Origin: Oscheius sp. JU75
Taxonomy: Eukaryota; Nematoda; Chromadorea; Rhabditida; Rhabditidae
Assembly: GCA_037178855.1 (NCBI GenBank)
Contig: JASJZC010000002.1
Location: 806,001 to 870,000, forward strand
DNA: 64,000 nt
Reading direction: 5' to 3'
How positions within the stretch are numbered: the stretch's first letter is position 1; every line of letters starts with the position of its first letter. The position numbers and the translations under genes were made by a program. Shown here one piece after another: positions 43,181-52,960 of this stretch. The notes below the pieces were generated by a model. The model did no database searches. It was not told the origin of the DNA and saw only the letters and a program-made list of their open reading frames with translations.

Positions 43181-44411
43181 ATGCTGCGCCAACACCACAG
43201 GCGGCCACCTCGTCGTGTTCACAATACTGTCCTGAGTCCGGAGGAAGAGATTCCCCCAGATCCGGCTGAAAACATCCCCAAGAGGTTTGCGAAGTCGTTA
43301 GGAGCTGATCAACTGGTTCCAGATCCGCTTCTTGCAATCATTGCCTGCTGGATGACATCGACTGTTATAAGCTGACTAATCAGGTGGAAGGACATCCGAC
43401 TGCTAGAGGGACGGCTTTGCTGCTTCAGGCGCTTAGACAGGTGAAAGAGACAGAGACAGGCAAGGCAAGGCTTCTTTCAGCAAGTAACCATGTCATCCGT
43501 GTCCGAATACTCCGCTAGATCACTGGATTGGATAGTAGACAATGATATTCTTCAGCTGAAACAGAGGAAAAATGTAAGTGGAACTTGACTTATGAATTAA
43601 CCGAATGACAGTGGTTCTTTTTGGTGTTTATCCAAGTTTCTGAGGCGACTCGGTGAGCCAAACGTTGAAAGTTTTGGAAAGCGTTCTCTATGAGACAATA
43701 ACATATCAGTACTTTTTCAGTCCCTGATGTATCGTGTCCTCCAATCCGATGCCGTCGACGCTAGAGAACAAATGGCTCGTCTCGTCAACACCTTGGCCAG
43801 CTATTCCAGAGGCAGGAGCTATTTAGCAGGTTTTTCTCTGTCCTCTGTCTCTCTGAAACTCATTTCAGCCCATCAAAAGTCCCTCCTTCCATGTCTGGTG
43901 ACTCTTGTCAGAGGACGACGACTCCCCACATCGACGTTTGATCAGATCATAGCCACACTGCAGAAGATGTCGGTCCGACCCAGTTGTCAGAGAGAACTCC
44001 TGCAAAATGGGATGCTGGAATGGGTGGTCACTCTGCTAGAAAATAGGTGTTCCCCGTATGCTATGGAATATGCGGCGGCATTGGCTACGAACATTTCTCT
44101 CAATGTGAGTCTCTGACTCCCTGTCTCTCTGTCTTTTTCTCAAACATACCTTTCAGCCAAGTTCCTCGACTCTTCTCCTTCGATTCGCTGACTCCATAGC
44201 CGCTGCCGCTGTCAGTGTCCTCAACCGAGACATCCATGGGGTAAACCTTCTCAATCCTGACAGATCTTTCCAATTCAGCAGTGCTGCTCCCTCTTCAACG
44301 GTCTCGTCTACACATGGCTGAGCTGCGGGAAGATTCGCGTTCGGGCTCGTGAGACTAAGTTGGCCGACTCCATTAGGTTCGATCTTTTATTCTTAGTCGC
44401 GTTTTTTTGAC
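43181..44411 (+). CDS. ARMC9: ARMC9-like armadillo-repeat ciliary protein
   Basis: Vertebrate ARMC9 acts at the ciliary base and tip and is a Joubert syndrome gene. The ATG at 43181 follows an acceptor-like TTTGTTCAG. Exon products join in phase: MLRQHHRRPPRRV...ENIPK, then across a 38-nt intron (GTTTGC...TTCCAG, about 43284-43321) DDIDCYKLTNQVEG and ALLLQALRQ; SLDWIVDNDILQLKQRKN; SLMYRVLQSDAVDAREQMAR with LVNTLASYSRGRSYLA; QIIATLQKMSVRPSCQREL and EYAAALATNISLN; SVLNRDIHG; and FNGLVYTWLSCGKIRVRAR. The block with MARLVNTLAS, RSYLA, LQKMSVRP and EYAAAL aligns with the ARMC9 armadillo region. No LisH domain was found at the N-terminus, so the protein is shorter than vertebrate ARMC9 or exons upstream are missed. 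The 3' end is uncertain: read-through gives a stop at 44409-44411, but a splice at GATTCCATTAG|GTTCG to a further exon near 44559 is possible. Confidence 0.75.
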
Positions 44412-47400
44412 CGTCCCACTAACCGCCTTGCCTCCCTTCGAGCCTCGCTCTCTTTTCGGAATGCGGTCAATTGGGCGGGCGATTTGAAACCGCGATTTGC
44501 ATTTCACCGAGACGGAGACGAACACCTGTCTCTTCGTGACCGGGTCTGTGGATAATTAGAGCCGGAGACAGATGCGAAATTGTCTCTCTACGGACTCGAA
44601 AATTCACGAATTCAGAGCTCGGATGGGTAAGAAGAACTGCTCGCTGTGTTCCCTCCATGTACCGTATCTACTGGCTGTCATCGCAGCAGGTGGGAGGAGG
44701 AGAGACAGTGTGTGTGGCCTGCCAGAGAGTGAAAGATCTGGAGAGAAGATAAGACTGTGTAAAATTGGAAAGGAGAAGGAGGGGATGAGATAGTCATTGG
44801 AAATCCGTTTCAGCTCTGCGAAAAGAGAGTGACAGTGACAGTTAAAAAGCTACTGACCTCGGAGATGAGACGAAGGCCCCAAGAAGCGAGTAGCTAGGAA
44901 GACTGACTCATGATAGCTGGACAAGAGCTGACATGTCGGACAGTATTCCGGGATTTTGACATGCCAATACGAGTCAGAAACTCCCAACAATGTCTTCCCG
45001 TTGTCTATTCTTTGACAAGACTCGATCGGTAGCCCGTCTTTAGTAATCTTCTAGACTAACCTGACTATTTGAAAGATTGTCCACTTTGTACTCTTCCGAG
45101 ACTCTCTCATTGTTTAGGTCTGCGGCCTAGTGACTCAGTGGTTCAGTGTCTCTGTCATACTGATCCATTTCTTCTTAAGCCTTACCGGTATCGCTACCAC
45201 TACTGGTCATTTTATCTCTGTCAATCTTCTCAGTATACTCCTGTCAACCGGTCTCTGTATTTGATCTAGCTCAGGAGCTGAACAGATCTAGGAGTTGTCT
45301 TGTCTTCACAGAATGAGACTTAAAACTTTTGGCTCGTGTTTGTGGACAGGCAGAGGGGTCTCAACGACAGAGACTTCCTGCTCTACGACAGTCCTGTTCA
45401 GTTTCGGAAACGGTACAGTTCTTGGACAGCTTTGTCAAGTATCCGGAACCTAAACAAGCCTGAGAATTCTTGGTCTATCCATTTCAACGAAAGAATGTTC
45501 CCGTGTCCGCCTCCTGGGCTTCATACAAGTTTTTCGGCACTTTCTTGCAGCTACCGTGCCAGTTTTTATTCTGCTGCGCGTGTCCCTAAAGTGTCAGTCC
45601 TTTTTCTGTTTTCTTTCTCTCGGTCGCGTGCGTGTCCTCCCTGGCCCCGGGCTGTGCTCGTGTCCCACATTTTTCTCAGTGTCTACTCCGCCCCTTGTGC
45701 TATAGACGCTTTCCATACCCGTCGTGCCCCCGTACCGCCTCGTACCCGTAGGCACCCCCAGGACCTCGGGAACCCCGCCCTTAAAACAGGACTCACTCTG
45801 TCTCACACTCTCTCTGTTTTCAGCAGAGCTATCGATCGGCCGAGGGGTCTCTCTCAGCCCCTAGTGAGCGCCCCTGTGTTCCCATACCGTACCCAGAGAG
45901 ACAGACGATTTGACCTCGACTCTCTCTCTGTCCCGTCCTATCCCAGACTCCCTCACGTCTCTCTCTCTGTCTCTTGTAGCCGACCAACTCACGTGCTTCT
46001 AGGACTCACTCAATGTTGACAGTGTCTCATGCTTTGGAACAGTTTGGATTTTCTAATACTGCTAGTCCTGTACTCTCTCTCACTCACTCTCTGCGGTATC
46101 TCTGCGAAATCAATAGCTGCCACCTTTTTCGAACAGTCAAGGTAGTTTTCGGTGTTCTGATCAGTTTTAGGAAGTTTCTAGCCCTTGAAATGTCTCGGTC
46201 AACTTTTCAAAGCTTCCTGGACATTTTACAGGTTTCCTGAAGCCAAGTACTATTGAAAAGTTCCAGAGATTTCGCAACATTCCTCGATATTCATGCTCGG
46301 TTACAGTGCCTCCCTTTAAGTTTTTTTTCTCACTTTGGTCCTTCTCGAACTTTCTGCATAGAGAATCTCCAAGTTTCTAGGCTAGTCTAGGGCTCTAGGA
46401 CATCAACAAACTGCTGATCGCAAAAAACACGTGCCCCTCGGTGGCTCGTCCTCTCACTCTCTCACGCTCTCATACAATTGGGAGAATGTATAGAGACAAT
46501 TGATATGTTTTTCAGTCTCTGATAATAGTTTTGTAATCAGATCGTCGATTAGGAATTTGGCCGATTTTAGGGTTTCGGTGTGAGTCAGATAGGTAGTCCT
46601 GCTTTCAGTCTCGTTCTGACAGGCTACAAAATTACAATTTGCTCTTCTTCATCTTGGCTCAGATAGAACTCCACTCTGACTGGCCTCATTCCGAGAACAG
46701 TTCATTTAGAAACACTTGACTCATCCCGTCTGCAGTCCAGTCAGGCTTTGATTCTCTTCTGATATCCAGTCCAGGTCCAGGTGTCCCGATGGTAGCTGAC
46801 AATCCCATAGTTCAGACCCTTTCCAGACTATAGACAAGCCTCAAGACAAAGTCTCTGTATCGGAAGGAACAATCAGAGCATCATACTTCCCTTTAGACAA
46901 TGGTCAACTTACTGAATTATGAGTACTACTCGGTTCCAGCAGTCTAGTCGGTATTCAAGAATAGACAGTTCATTGGAAAGGCTCCTGACCTACAGCTTGG
47001 CACTGTCAGGCTGACGGTCAGTTCAGTGATCAGGAAGACCCTGTCTGAATCGGAATGGTCTGGAAAACTGGAGGATAGAGAGTCAAGGAAAGAATCCTGA
47101 TCGGCCGCATAAGCCATCCTTAGTTCAGTCAGAGACTCTACTTCTCATAAGTTCCCCTAATATCCAATGATCAAGGGTTGGTTAAAAGACAGCTGATGGC
47201 TCCTCTGATCAAGAGGTCAAAGGACAGCCCTTCTTGACCAGCTGACTACTGAATCCGACTGGAAGTTCTCGACTACCCTCTTCCTCATCCTCAGTTGACT
47301 CAAAGGATTCCCATGGGACTGAACAGGTCACCAATAGGTCAAGGGATAGCTCCTCGATCAGCTGACTACTGTGTCCGACTGGTAGTTCATGACTACCGTG

Positions 47401-48414
47401 GTTCTCATCCACAGCTGACACAAAGGATTCCCATTGGACAGGTCATTAGAACAGTACAGGTCATTTCCCTATAGGGTCAATTTCTATCTCCCTCTCTCTC
47501 AAAGTGCACTTGTCCCCCTTCTTTCCTTGTGCTGCTCGTGCTGGGCCCGTCTCTCTCACCCTCTCCGCACACGGCGCCCCCAGTCTCGTACTCACGCGTA
47601 CCAGTCCAGCGCCCCAGGCACCTCCGTCCACCGGGCGCGTCCACGCGCCGCCATTTTTTCTGGTCAGCCCGGGCTTCCCCTCTACGGGTCAGCACAGCCA
47701 CTTTCCTCCACACACGACCCGGTCTCATCTTCTTCCTCCCGGAAAAAGTCCCGAGATCTGTTCCCTGAGACCTTAGAAACGACAGTCTAAGCACGTCGTT
47801 TTTAAGTGATCTGGGCCCAGATCCGGGACAGAAATATGAATGAGAGTGACTATACTATGACTATTTCTACCGAAAGAGTACAGGTGAGTCAGAGTCAGAG
47901 GTAAGTCAATTGGTCAGTTGGTTCGGTAGACAGTTGTCAGCTGTGCTCCGACGGAAACAGAGTCACTGAGCAGGATTAGACATGCCTCTATTGGGTAAGA
48001 GCCATTTTGTGATGGGCCTAGGTAAAAGTGAGAGTCACTAGGCCACATAAGAGTTCAGATGGTACTCTTCGTATAAGTCTATCGAGTAAGAGTCAAGTAG
48101 ACTTGATTCAAAAGAAATTCACGAGGCATTAGTCTGACAGAGCTAGAAGATTAGCTATATGAGAAGGCACGGGGTGTGCTCGGACAACGCAGAATGAAAA
48201 TTATAAAGTAACCGAAAGAATCTGAAAGAGACTAAAAGAGTCTAGATACAGCCCCAGGTTACATAAAATCCAAGAGAGAGATAGTCAACCTGTAGTTACA
48301 GAGTGTAGAATGATCGATGTTGACGCTAGTCAAGTTAGCTGAGGGTGCACAGACAGAAACAATCAGTTGCTTCAGATTCTGTCTCTGTCTCTGTCTGTTT
48401 TCTGTTTTTGCCTC
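44412..48414. other. Long stretch without a supported gene
   Basis: About 4 kb. A possible extra ARMC9 exon lies at 44559-44629. A 227-codon frame at 45336-46019 lacks an early ATG and is low-complexity Ser/Arg/Pro, so it is not called. A tandem duplication lies at 47205-47450. A possible first exon with MNESDYTMTISTERVQ ends at GTGAGT near 47883, but its phase does not fit the next exon. Confidence 0.4.
47205..47450 (-). repeat. Two-copy tandem duplication with a conserved minus-strand frame
   Basis: Two diverged copies of about 117-125 bases lie side by side. On the minus strand both read open in the same frame, giving GSHELPVGHSSQLIEE and GSRELPVGFSSQLVKK, each preceded by WESF. There is no ATG or splice context that I can support, so it may be an exon of an unfound gene, a pseudogene or chance. 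Confidence 0.55.
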
Positions 48415-50163
48415 ATGCACTTTCTCCTTCCAGAAGCCGAGATCATCAAGATCCCGTCTCCCCTCAACGACCAGGATGTCGATACGGTAAGAGAGACTCT
48501 CATTCTCTTTCAACCGCGATCCTTATCCCGCTGTGTTGCGTGTCCTCCTTTTTTGCAGGAAGTGTCCCACTGCCCTCTCTCTCCTTTTTCCTTTTATCGA
48601 GGCTTTGTGTCCACGCCGACGGGTCCGGTGCCTGGCTCGGGTCGGGCCCGGCTGGCACCGGCCAGTGGCTAGAGACTGCGCCCGAGGAGGAGAGGACAGC
48701 CTAGCCGCGGGGCTCTCCCCGCTCTCACGGAGTGGACACACGCGTGCAAAAAAGGAGAGAGACAGCGAAAGTGAGAGGGGGGATTCGAAAAGTTTTTTCT
48801 TCAGGCTGGGGACAGTTGTGAACGCGATGTGGATTCGGTCGATCCATTAAGACCATCTTCTAATGAACTGAGTGGAGCCAGACTACTGATGAGGAGGGCG
48901 CCCAAGGAGGTACGGGAAGGAACGACCTTTAAAAGTATCCAAGAAGAAGTTTTGGTGTTTTGCCATGTTCTGCAAACTTGTAGCTCTTGATCTCCTCTAG
49001 AACTTTGCAGAACATCGCTGGACTGGAATGCGCCCCTGTGAGATAGTACGGGTGCGACACCCCAAGTTGCAAACTAGATCACCTTTGACTGACTCAAGAA
49101 GTGACTTTCCGGCAAAGTTATGCTCTGCGAAGTTTTAGTTTTCGACCTGCTCTACAATTTTTCAGAACATTCCAAATCTAGAAAATGACAATCTACCCGG
49201 AAACTGGCTTTACCATCTGAGTTCTTGCTTGTTGGAGCGCCCGATATCTCAACTTGAATTATCGGGGCCATACATACATTTTTGACTATTTTGATGTTCT
49301 GCAGAATTGTAGCTCTTGATCTGTTCTACAGCTTTTCATAACATTACTAGACTGGAGTGTGCACGCGTCAGATGGTACGGGCGCGACACGGGCTCCGCAT
49401 CTTAAGCTCTAAATCACCTTTTACTGGCTCAACAAGTGACTTTCCAGCAAAACGAGGCCCTTTAGGGTTTTAGCTCTCTACAACTTTGCAGAACATCGTA
49501 GAGCCCGAAGTTGCTGTCTTTGGTCAGAAAAGACGATCAGCGTGAGAGGATGGGGTGTCTCACTTTTTGACTGAGTACCTAGGCGCCATTTGACTACTGT
49601 CTGTTCTTAAACTATTTATTACTATTCAGCTTCATCCGGGCGACGTGCCTCGTCGCGACTCCCCTCCCAAAACCCGTTCCGATCTCCGTCTCAATACTGC
49701 CACCTCCTGTCATACATTTGTCGTGGATGTGGAGAGAAGACGACCTCTAGTACTGCCTGTAGGACTAACAGACGGTTCTCTACCTCAATTCTTGAATAAA
49801 GCTACCATTTTAGGTGCAATTGAGTATAAAAAGGCTTGTGATTTTCGAACCGAGGAGGTCCGAAAAGCTGAAGAGGCCAAGGAGAAGGAGAGACGGGAGA
49901 AGGAGGAGAGACAGGCCCGACTGGGACGGAAACACCATCATGGCTCGAAGAAGGAGCTGGGAGGCAGCATGGAGAGACTTCCACCTAGGAGACCCAGGGA
50001 GAAACTGGTACAAAAACCTTCTCCGCCTTTGAAATTGGCAGTGGAGGCGGAACATTCGAAGGAGACAGAGCAGGAGAATGCCACGCCGGAAGAGTACTCG
50101 ACTGTCTTTGCTGCTAGGCCGAAAGTGGCAAGAACCCCCGACCAAAATCGCTCATTTTTCTAA
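48415..50163 (+). CDS. Unrecognised protein with charged coiled C-terminus
   Basis: The readable exons join in phase 0: about 48431-48489 (EAEIIKIPSPLNDQDVDT, GTAAG donor), 48805-48909 (AGDSCERDVDSVDPL...RRAPKE, GTACGG donor) and 49630-50163, which encodes LHPGDVPRRDSPPKTRSDL, FVVDVERRRPLVLPVGLTDG and FLNKATILGAIEYKKAC, then a Lys/Glu-rich helix (EERQARLGRKHHHG region), and ends in ARTPDQNRSFF. The start is uncertain: an ATG at 48415 is in frame (MHFLLPEAE), but the same bases form a good acceptor (TTCTCCTTCCAG), which would demand an upstream exon ending in phase 1. I do not recognise the family; the small conserved-looking core around RPLVLPVGLTDG may be diagnostic. The 720-base intron before the last exon carries the hairpin tandem duplication. 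Confidence 0.55.
48962..49017. repeat. Dispersed palindrome, copy F
   Basis: ATGTTCTGCAAACTTGTAG, CTCTTGATCTCC, then TCTAGAACTTTGCAGAACATC. Confidence 0.8.
49120..49170. repeat. Dispersed palindrome, copy G
   Basis: ATGCTCTGCGAAGTTTTAG, loop, then TCTACAATTTTTCAGAACAT; more degenerate than copy F. Confidence 0.7.
49293..49346. repeat. Dispersed palindrome, copy H (half copy follows at 49471-49497)
   Basis: GATGTTCTGCAGAATTGTAG, CTCTTGATCTGT, then TCTACAGCTTTTCATAACAT. A half copy reading TCTACAACTTTGCAGAACAT ends near 49497. Confidence 0.75.
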
Positions 50164-50724
50164 CCTCATGTTAGTTGGTACTACGAATAAATGCTATTTC
50201 TTGATTAATTGAAGTTTGGAAGACATTCTACACTTTTTGAGCCTCGGGATCTGCCTTTGAACCCCCATTTAAGCTTATTTGCAGTTTTGTTTGGTATTAA
50301 ACGATTCCTTATGCTATTCCGCGTCGACTGCCACCTAAATCGACGGAAATTTAAGATAGAATACGCGTTAAAAAGAATCAAAACTCTGCCAAACTGTTGC
50401 AACTACCTTCTAGTGGCTTCTCACTGCAAAAAAACTGAATTCCAGCATTCCAGCCAATCTAGATAACGATCAACGTGAAATGATGTAATGAGACGTTCGA
50501 TACCAAATTTGAACAAAGTTAGAAGGATCTGAAGCTTCTTTGACCAAAATTGTCTTGAATCTTGGTCCTGCGCTACTATCTAGCCATGTTTCGCACTGAA
50601 ATTGTCCTACGAGAAGAACAAATGAACGATAAATGAAGCGATTTATATACATAATACGATAATTTGACAAGACGGAGCGTCACCTGTATAAATTTCGAAG
50701 CTATTGAGCACGGGTCTGATTAAT

Positions 50725-51273
50725 TTAGACAACTTCTTGAGCTTCTTTGAGCTCGTTGAGCTTGGAAAGTAGTCGGCTACCGAATTGTTGACGATAGAGA
50801 GGCGAAAGTGTGTCCAGGAGGGCGTAAAGGGACTCGAAGTAGCGCGTATGGGTTGCGAGCTGTCGAAAGTCGCCGTTCATGCAGTCCTGCCGGTGGCTGG
50901 CTATCCGCCAGCCTTTTCCAGTTAACTCGACGCAGTAGGTTGATCCCTCGAGGGTAGTGATGTTCAGAAAGAGCAGCTCGGCCGTCCTGGGGAGCATTTC
51001 CGAGATGCAGATGGTCTGGACGGCAAAGGAGAACTCCCGGACGGCGCTCACGGCCTCTTCCTCTAACGCCGACCGACATTCACAGATGCTGAAGCAGAAA
51101 CTGAGCAAAAACAAAATAATGACCTACTTTGAAGACGAATTCCGTCGTGTCGAGTAGTTGGAGCATACTCCTCCCGTATTCTGATGTATTGGCGAGCCGG
51201 GCGGGGTTTTTGCAGCTGCCAGGTTGGTGTAGGGGCATTCTCCGGGCAGATTCACGCCGTTTTGATGCTCCAT
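50725..51273 (-). CDS. GSKIP: GSKIP-like GSK3-binding protein (DUF727)
   Basis: GSKIP binds and restrains glycogen synthase kinase 3 and, in vertebrates, anchors protein kinase A. Two exons, 51273-51128 (146 nt) and 51088-50725 (364 nt), join across a 39-nt intron into 169 residues. The N-terminal exon (MEHQNGVNLPGECPYTNLAA...) is a variable Ser/Asn-rich leader. The second exon is the conserved domain: ALEEEAVSAVREFSFAVQTI, STYCVELTGKGWRIASH, then YESL-type FESLYALLDTLSPLYRQQFG and SRLLSKLNELKE, the family's GSK3-binding helix. The start is the first ATG in frame. It is divergent from ZCCHC9, with 301 bases between start codons. Confidence 0.92.
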
Positions 51274-51574
51274 TTGCTTTTAAAAGGACTGATTTAAGCA
51301 AGAAAATGGGAGGAAACGAGCGAAGTTACAATGAGAAGGTTTTTCGAAAGCCCGCTATTTTCGACTTGACGCCGGATTGCGTACTTTGAGCATTTTTATT
51401 TTAGGGGTTTCTTTGACCTGATTCTGCTTTTATTTTCGAGTTCCTATCGATTTTTACCAGATTTTTTTTTTTTGGAAAAAGCCCCAGAACCATACTTTTA
51501 ACTAAATATAACAGAAAACCAATCGCTGATTGCTTATCACTTATAAAAACTTTGTAAATACGGTACTTTCCAGA
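51274..51574. promoter_or_regulatory. Shared divergent upstream region of GSKIP and ZCCHC9
   Basis: 301 bases between divergent start codons. It includes TTTTTTTTTT (about 51462-51472) and, two bases before the ZCCHC9 ATG, GTACTTTCCAG, a probable trans-splice acceptor. No TATA box that I would trust. Confidence 0.5.
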
Positions 51575-52960
51575 ATGACAATCGAAGACGTCGGCCTGGA
51601 GCCCGACTTCGATGTCGAGATAAAGAAGGAGCCTAAAAAGAAGAATAACAAGCCGGTGAAGGCAGAAGAACCGCCACAGGAGCAGAATGAGCCTACGAAG
51701 AAGAAGAAAAAGGCCAAGAAGAGAGCCAATCAGGTACTTTGAGCTGCTTTTTCGTTCAAACTTGACAATTAAGCCTGTCAAGGAGGAAACAGAGGAGGTT
51801 GAAGTACCAAAATCGAAGAAAGTGAAGAAGGAGGTGAAGCCGGATGCTGAGACTGAAGAGACGCCGACAGAAACTGCTGCAATTGCCAAAAAACCGATGA
51901 AGGCTCATAAGAAACGTAATTTTTTTGATATTATCCCCTTTAAGAATTCTATTTGCAGAAAAGGGTCAAAAGCTCGACAGAAAAGACGAGAAGTTTGCGG
52001 AAATTCTCAAAAGACTCGCAGAGACGAGTATTGCGTTCAAAGTGCGCGAAGAGCTGGAGAAGGAGGTCAAGGAAGGCCGTCTCAACGAGACCGAGAGCCA
52101 GAATGTGTTCAAGATGTGGCGAAAACAGCAGAAACACAAGGTTCCCCATTTTTATGCCAATTTCATGCCGAAATCCTTCAGGCAGCTCAGAAGGAACTGG
52201 GAAAATTGATCCAACTTGGTGGAAAGCTCGAAGACGTCCAAGCCGCTGCCGATGATCTCATCAAGAAGCGTCGAATCAGCCCCTTCCAGGCCAGGGACGC
52301 TATCCGAAAGTGGCAGACGCGCGAGAAACGTCGTCTCGGTCGACAGGAGAAGAAAATGGCGAACAATTTCTGCTTCAACTGTCGCAAACACGGTCATGTG
52401 CTCGCGGACTGTCCGGAGGAGAGCAACACAAGTGGGATCTGCTTCAAATGTGGCTCCGGCGAGCACAGCGTCCACAAATGCCCGAGGAAGCATGTCAAAG
52501 GCTTCCCCTTCGCCACGTGCTTCGTCTGCAGTCAGCAGGGACACCTGTCCAAGGACTGCGAACAGAACAAGAATGGAATCTACCCGGATGGTGGGAGTTT
52601 ATTGTATTTTTTTCATAGATTTTTTTTGCCATTTGATCGTTAAAAAGAGCGGAAATCGTGAAAAGTAGCCCTCAAACCGTCGTGATTGTCTACAAAGTGG
52701 ACAGAGTGACAGCCGTTTGAACTGTCCAATTCCTTAAAACTGATCTTTCAGGTGGGAGCTGTAACGTCTGCGGCTCGCAGAAGCATCTGAAGAGGGACTG
52801 TCCTGAACTGGCAGCCCAGAAGAAGGGTAAGGAGGAGAAGAAGGTTGTCGCTCAGGCCCTGACCGCCGACTCACGTCCAGACGACGACTACGACACCGCC
52901 GAAGCCACCCCCGCTGCCGAGGGCGCCAAAAAGAAGAAATCCAAGGTTGTCAAGTTCTAA
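51575..52960 (+). CDS. ZCCHC9: ZCCHC9-like CCHC zinc-knuckle protein
   Basis: A nuclear/nucleolar RNA-binding protein linked to rRNA metabolism in other animals. Five exons, 51575-51733, 51774-51915, 51959-52140, 52182-52590 and 52752-52960, join to 366 residues. The N-terminal third is Lys/Glu-rich (KKKKKAKKRANQ and similar), followed by a helical region including RRISPFQARDAIRKWQTREK. The C-terminal half has four CX2CX4HX4C-type knuckles: CFNCRKHGHVLADC, CFKCGSGEHSVHKC, CFVCSQQGHLSKDC and CNVCGSQKHLKRDC, with the spacer NGIYPDGG between the third and fourth as in ZCCHC9. The tail is acidic then basic and ends KSKVVKF, resembling the vertebrate C-terminus. All zinc ligands are present. Confidence 0.92.

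Larger units (their letters stand above)
48960..49500. repeat. Diverged tandem duplication carrying hairpin repeats
   Basis: Two related units (about 48960-49215 and 49290-49500) share, in order, a palindrome, TAGTACGGGTGCGACAC or TGGTACGGGCGCGACAC, then a block ending GTGACTTTCC(G/A)GCAAA, then a second palindrome or half palindrome. It lies in an intron of the gene ending at 50163. Confidence 0.7.

Noticed and set aside
45336..46019. 227-codon plus-strand open frame
   Set aside because: Starts at a non-ATG codon, is rich in Ser, Arg and Pro from pyrimidine-rich DNA, has no domain and no splice partners.
47434..47794. Several overlapping open frames of 80-118 codons on both strands
   Set aside because: GC-rich stretch open in several frames at once, with no motif or consistent splice signals.
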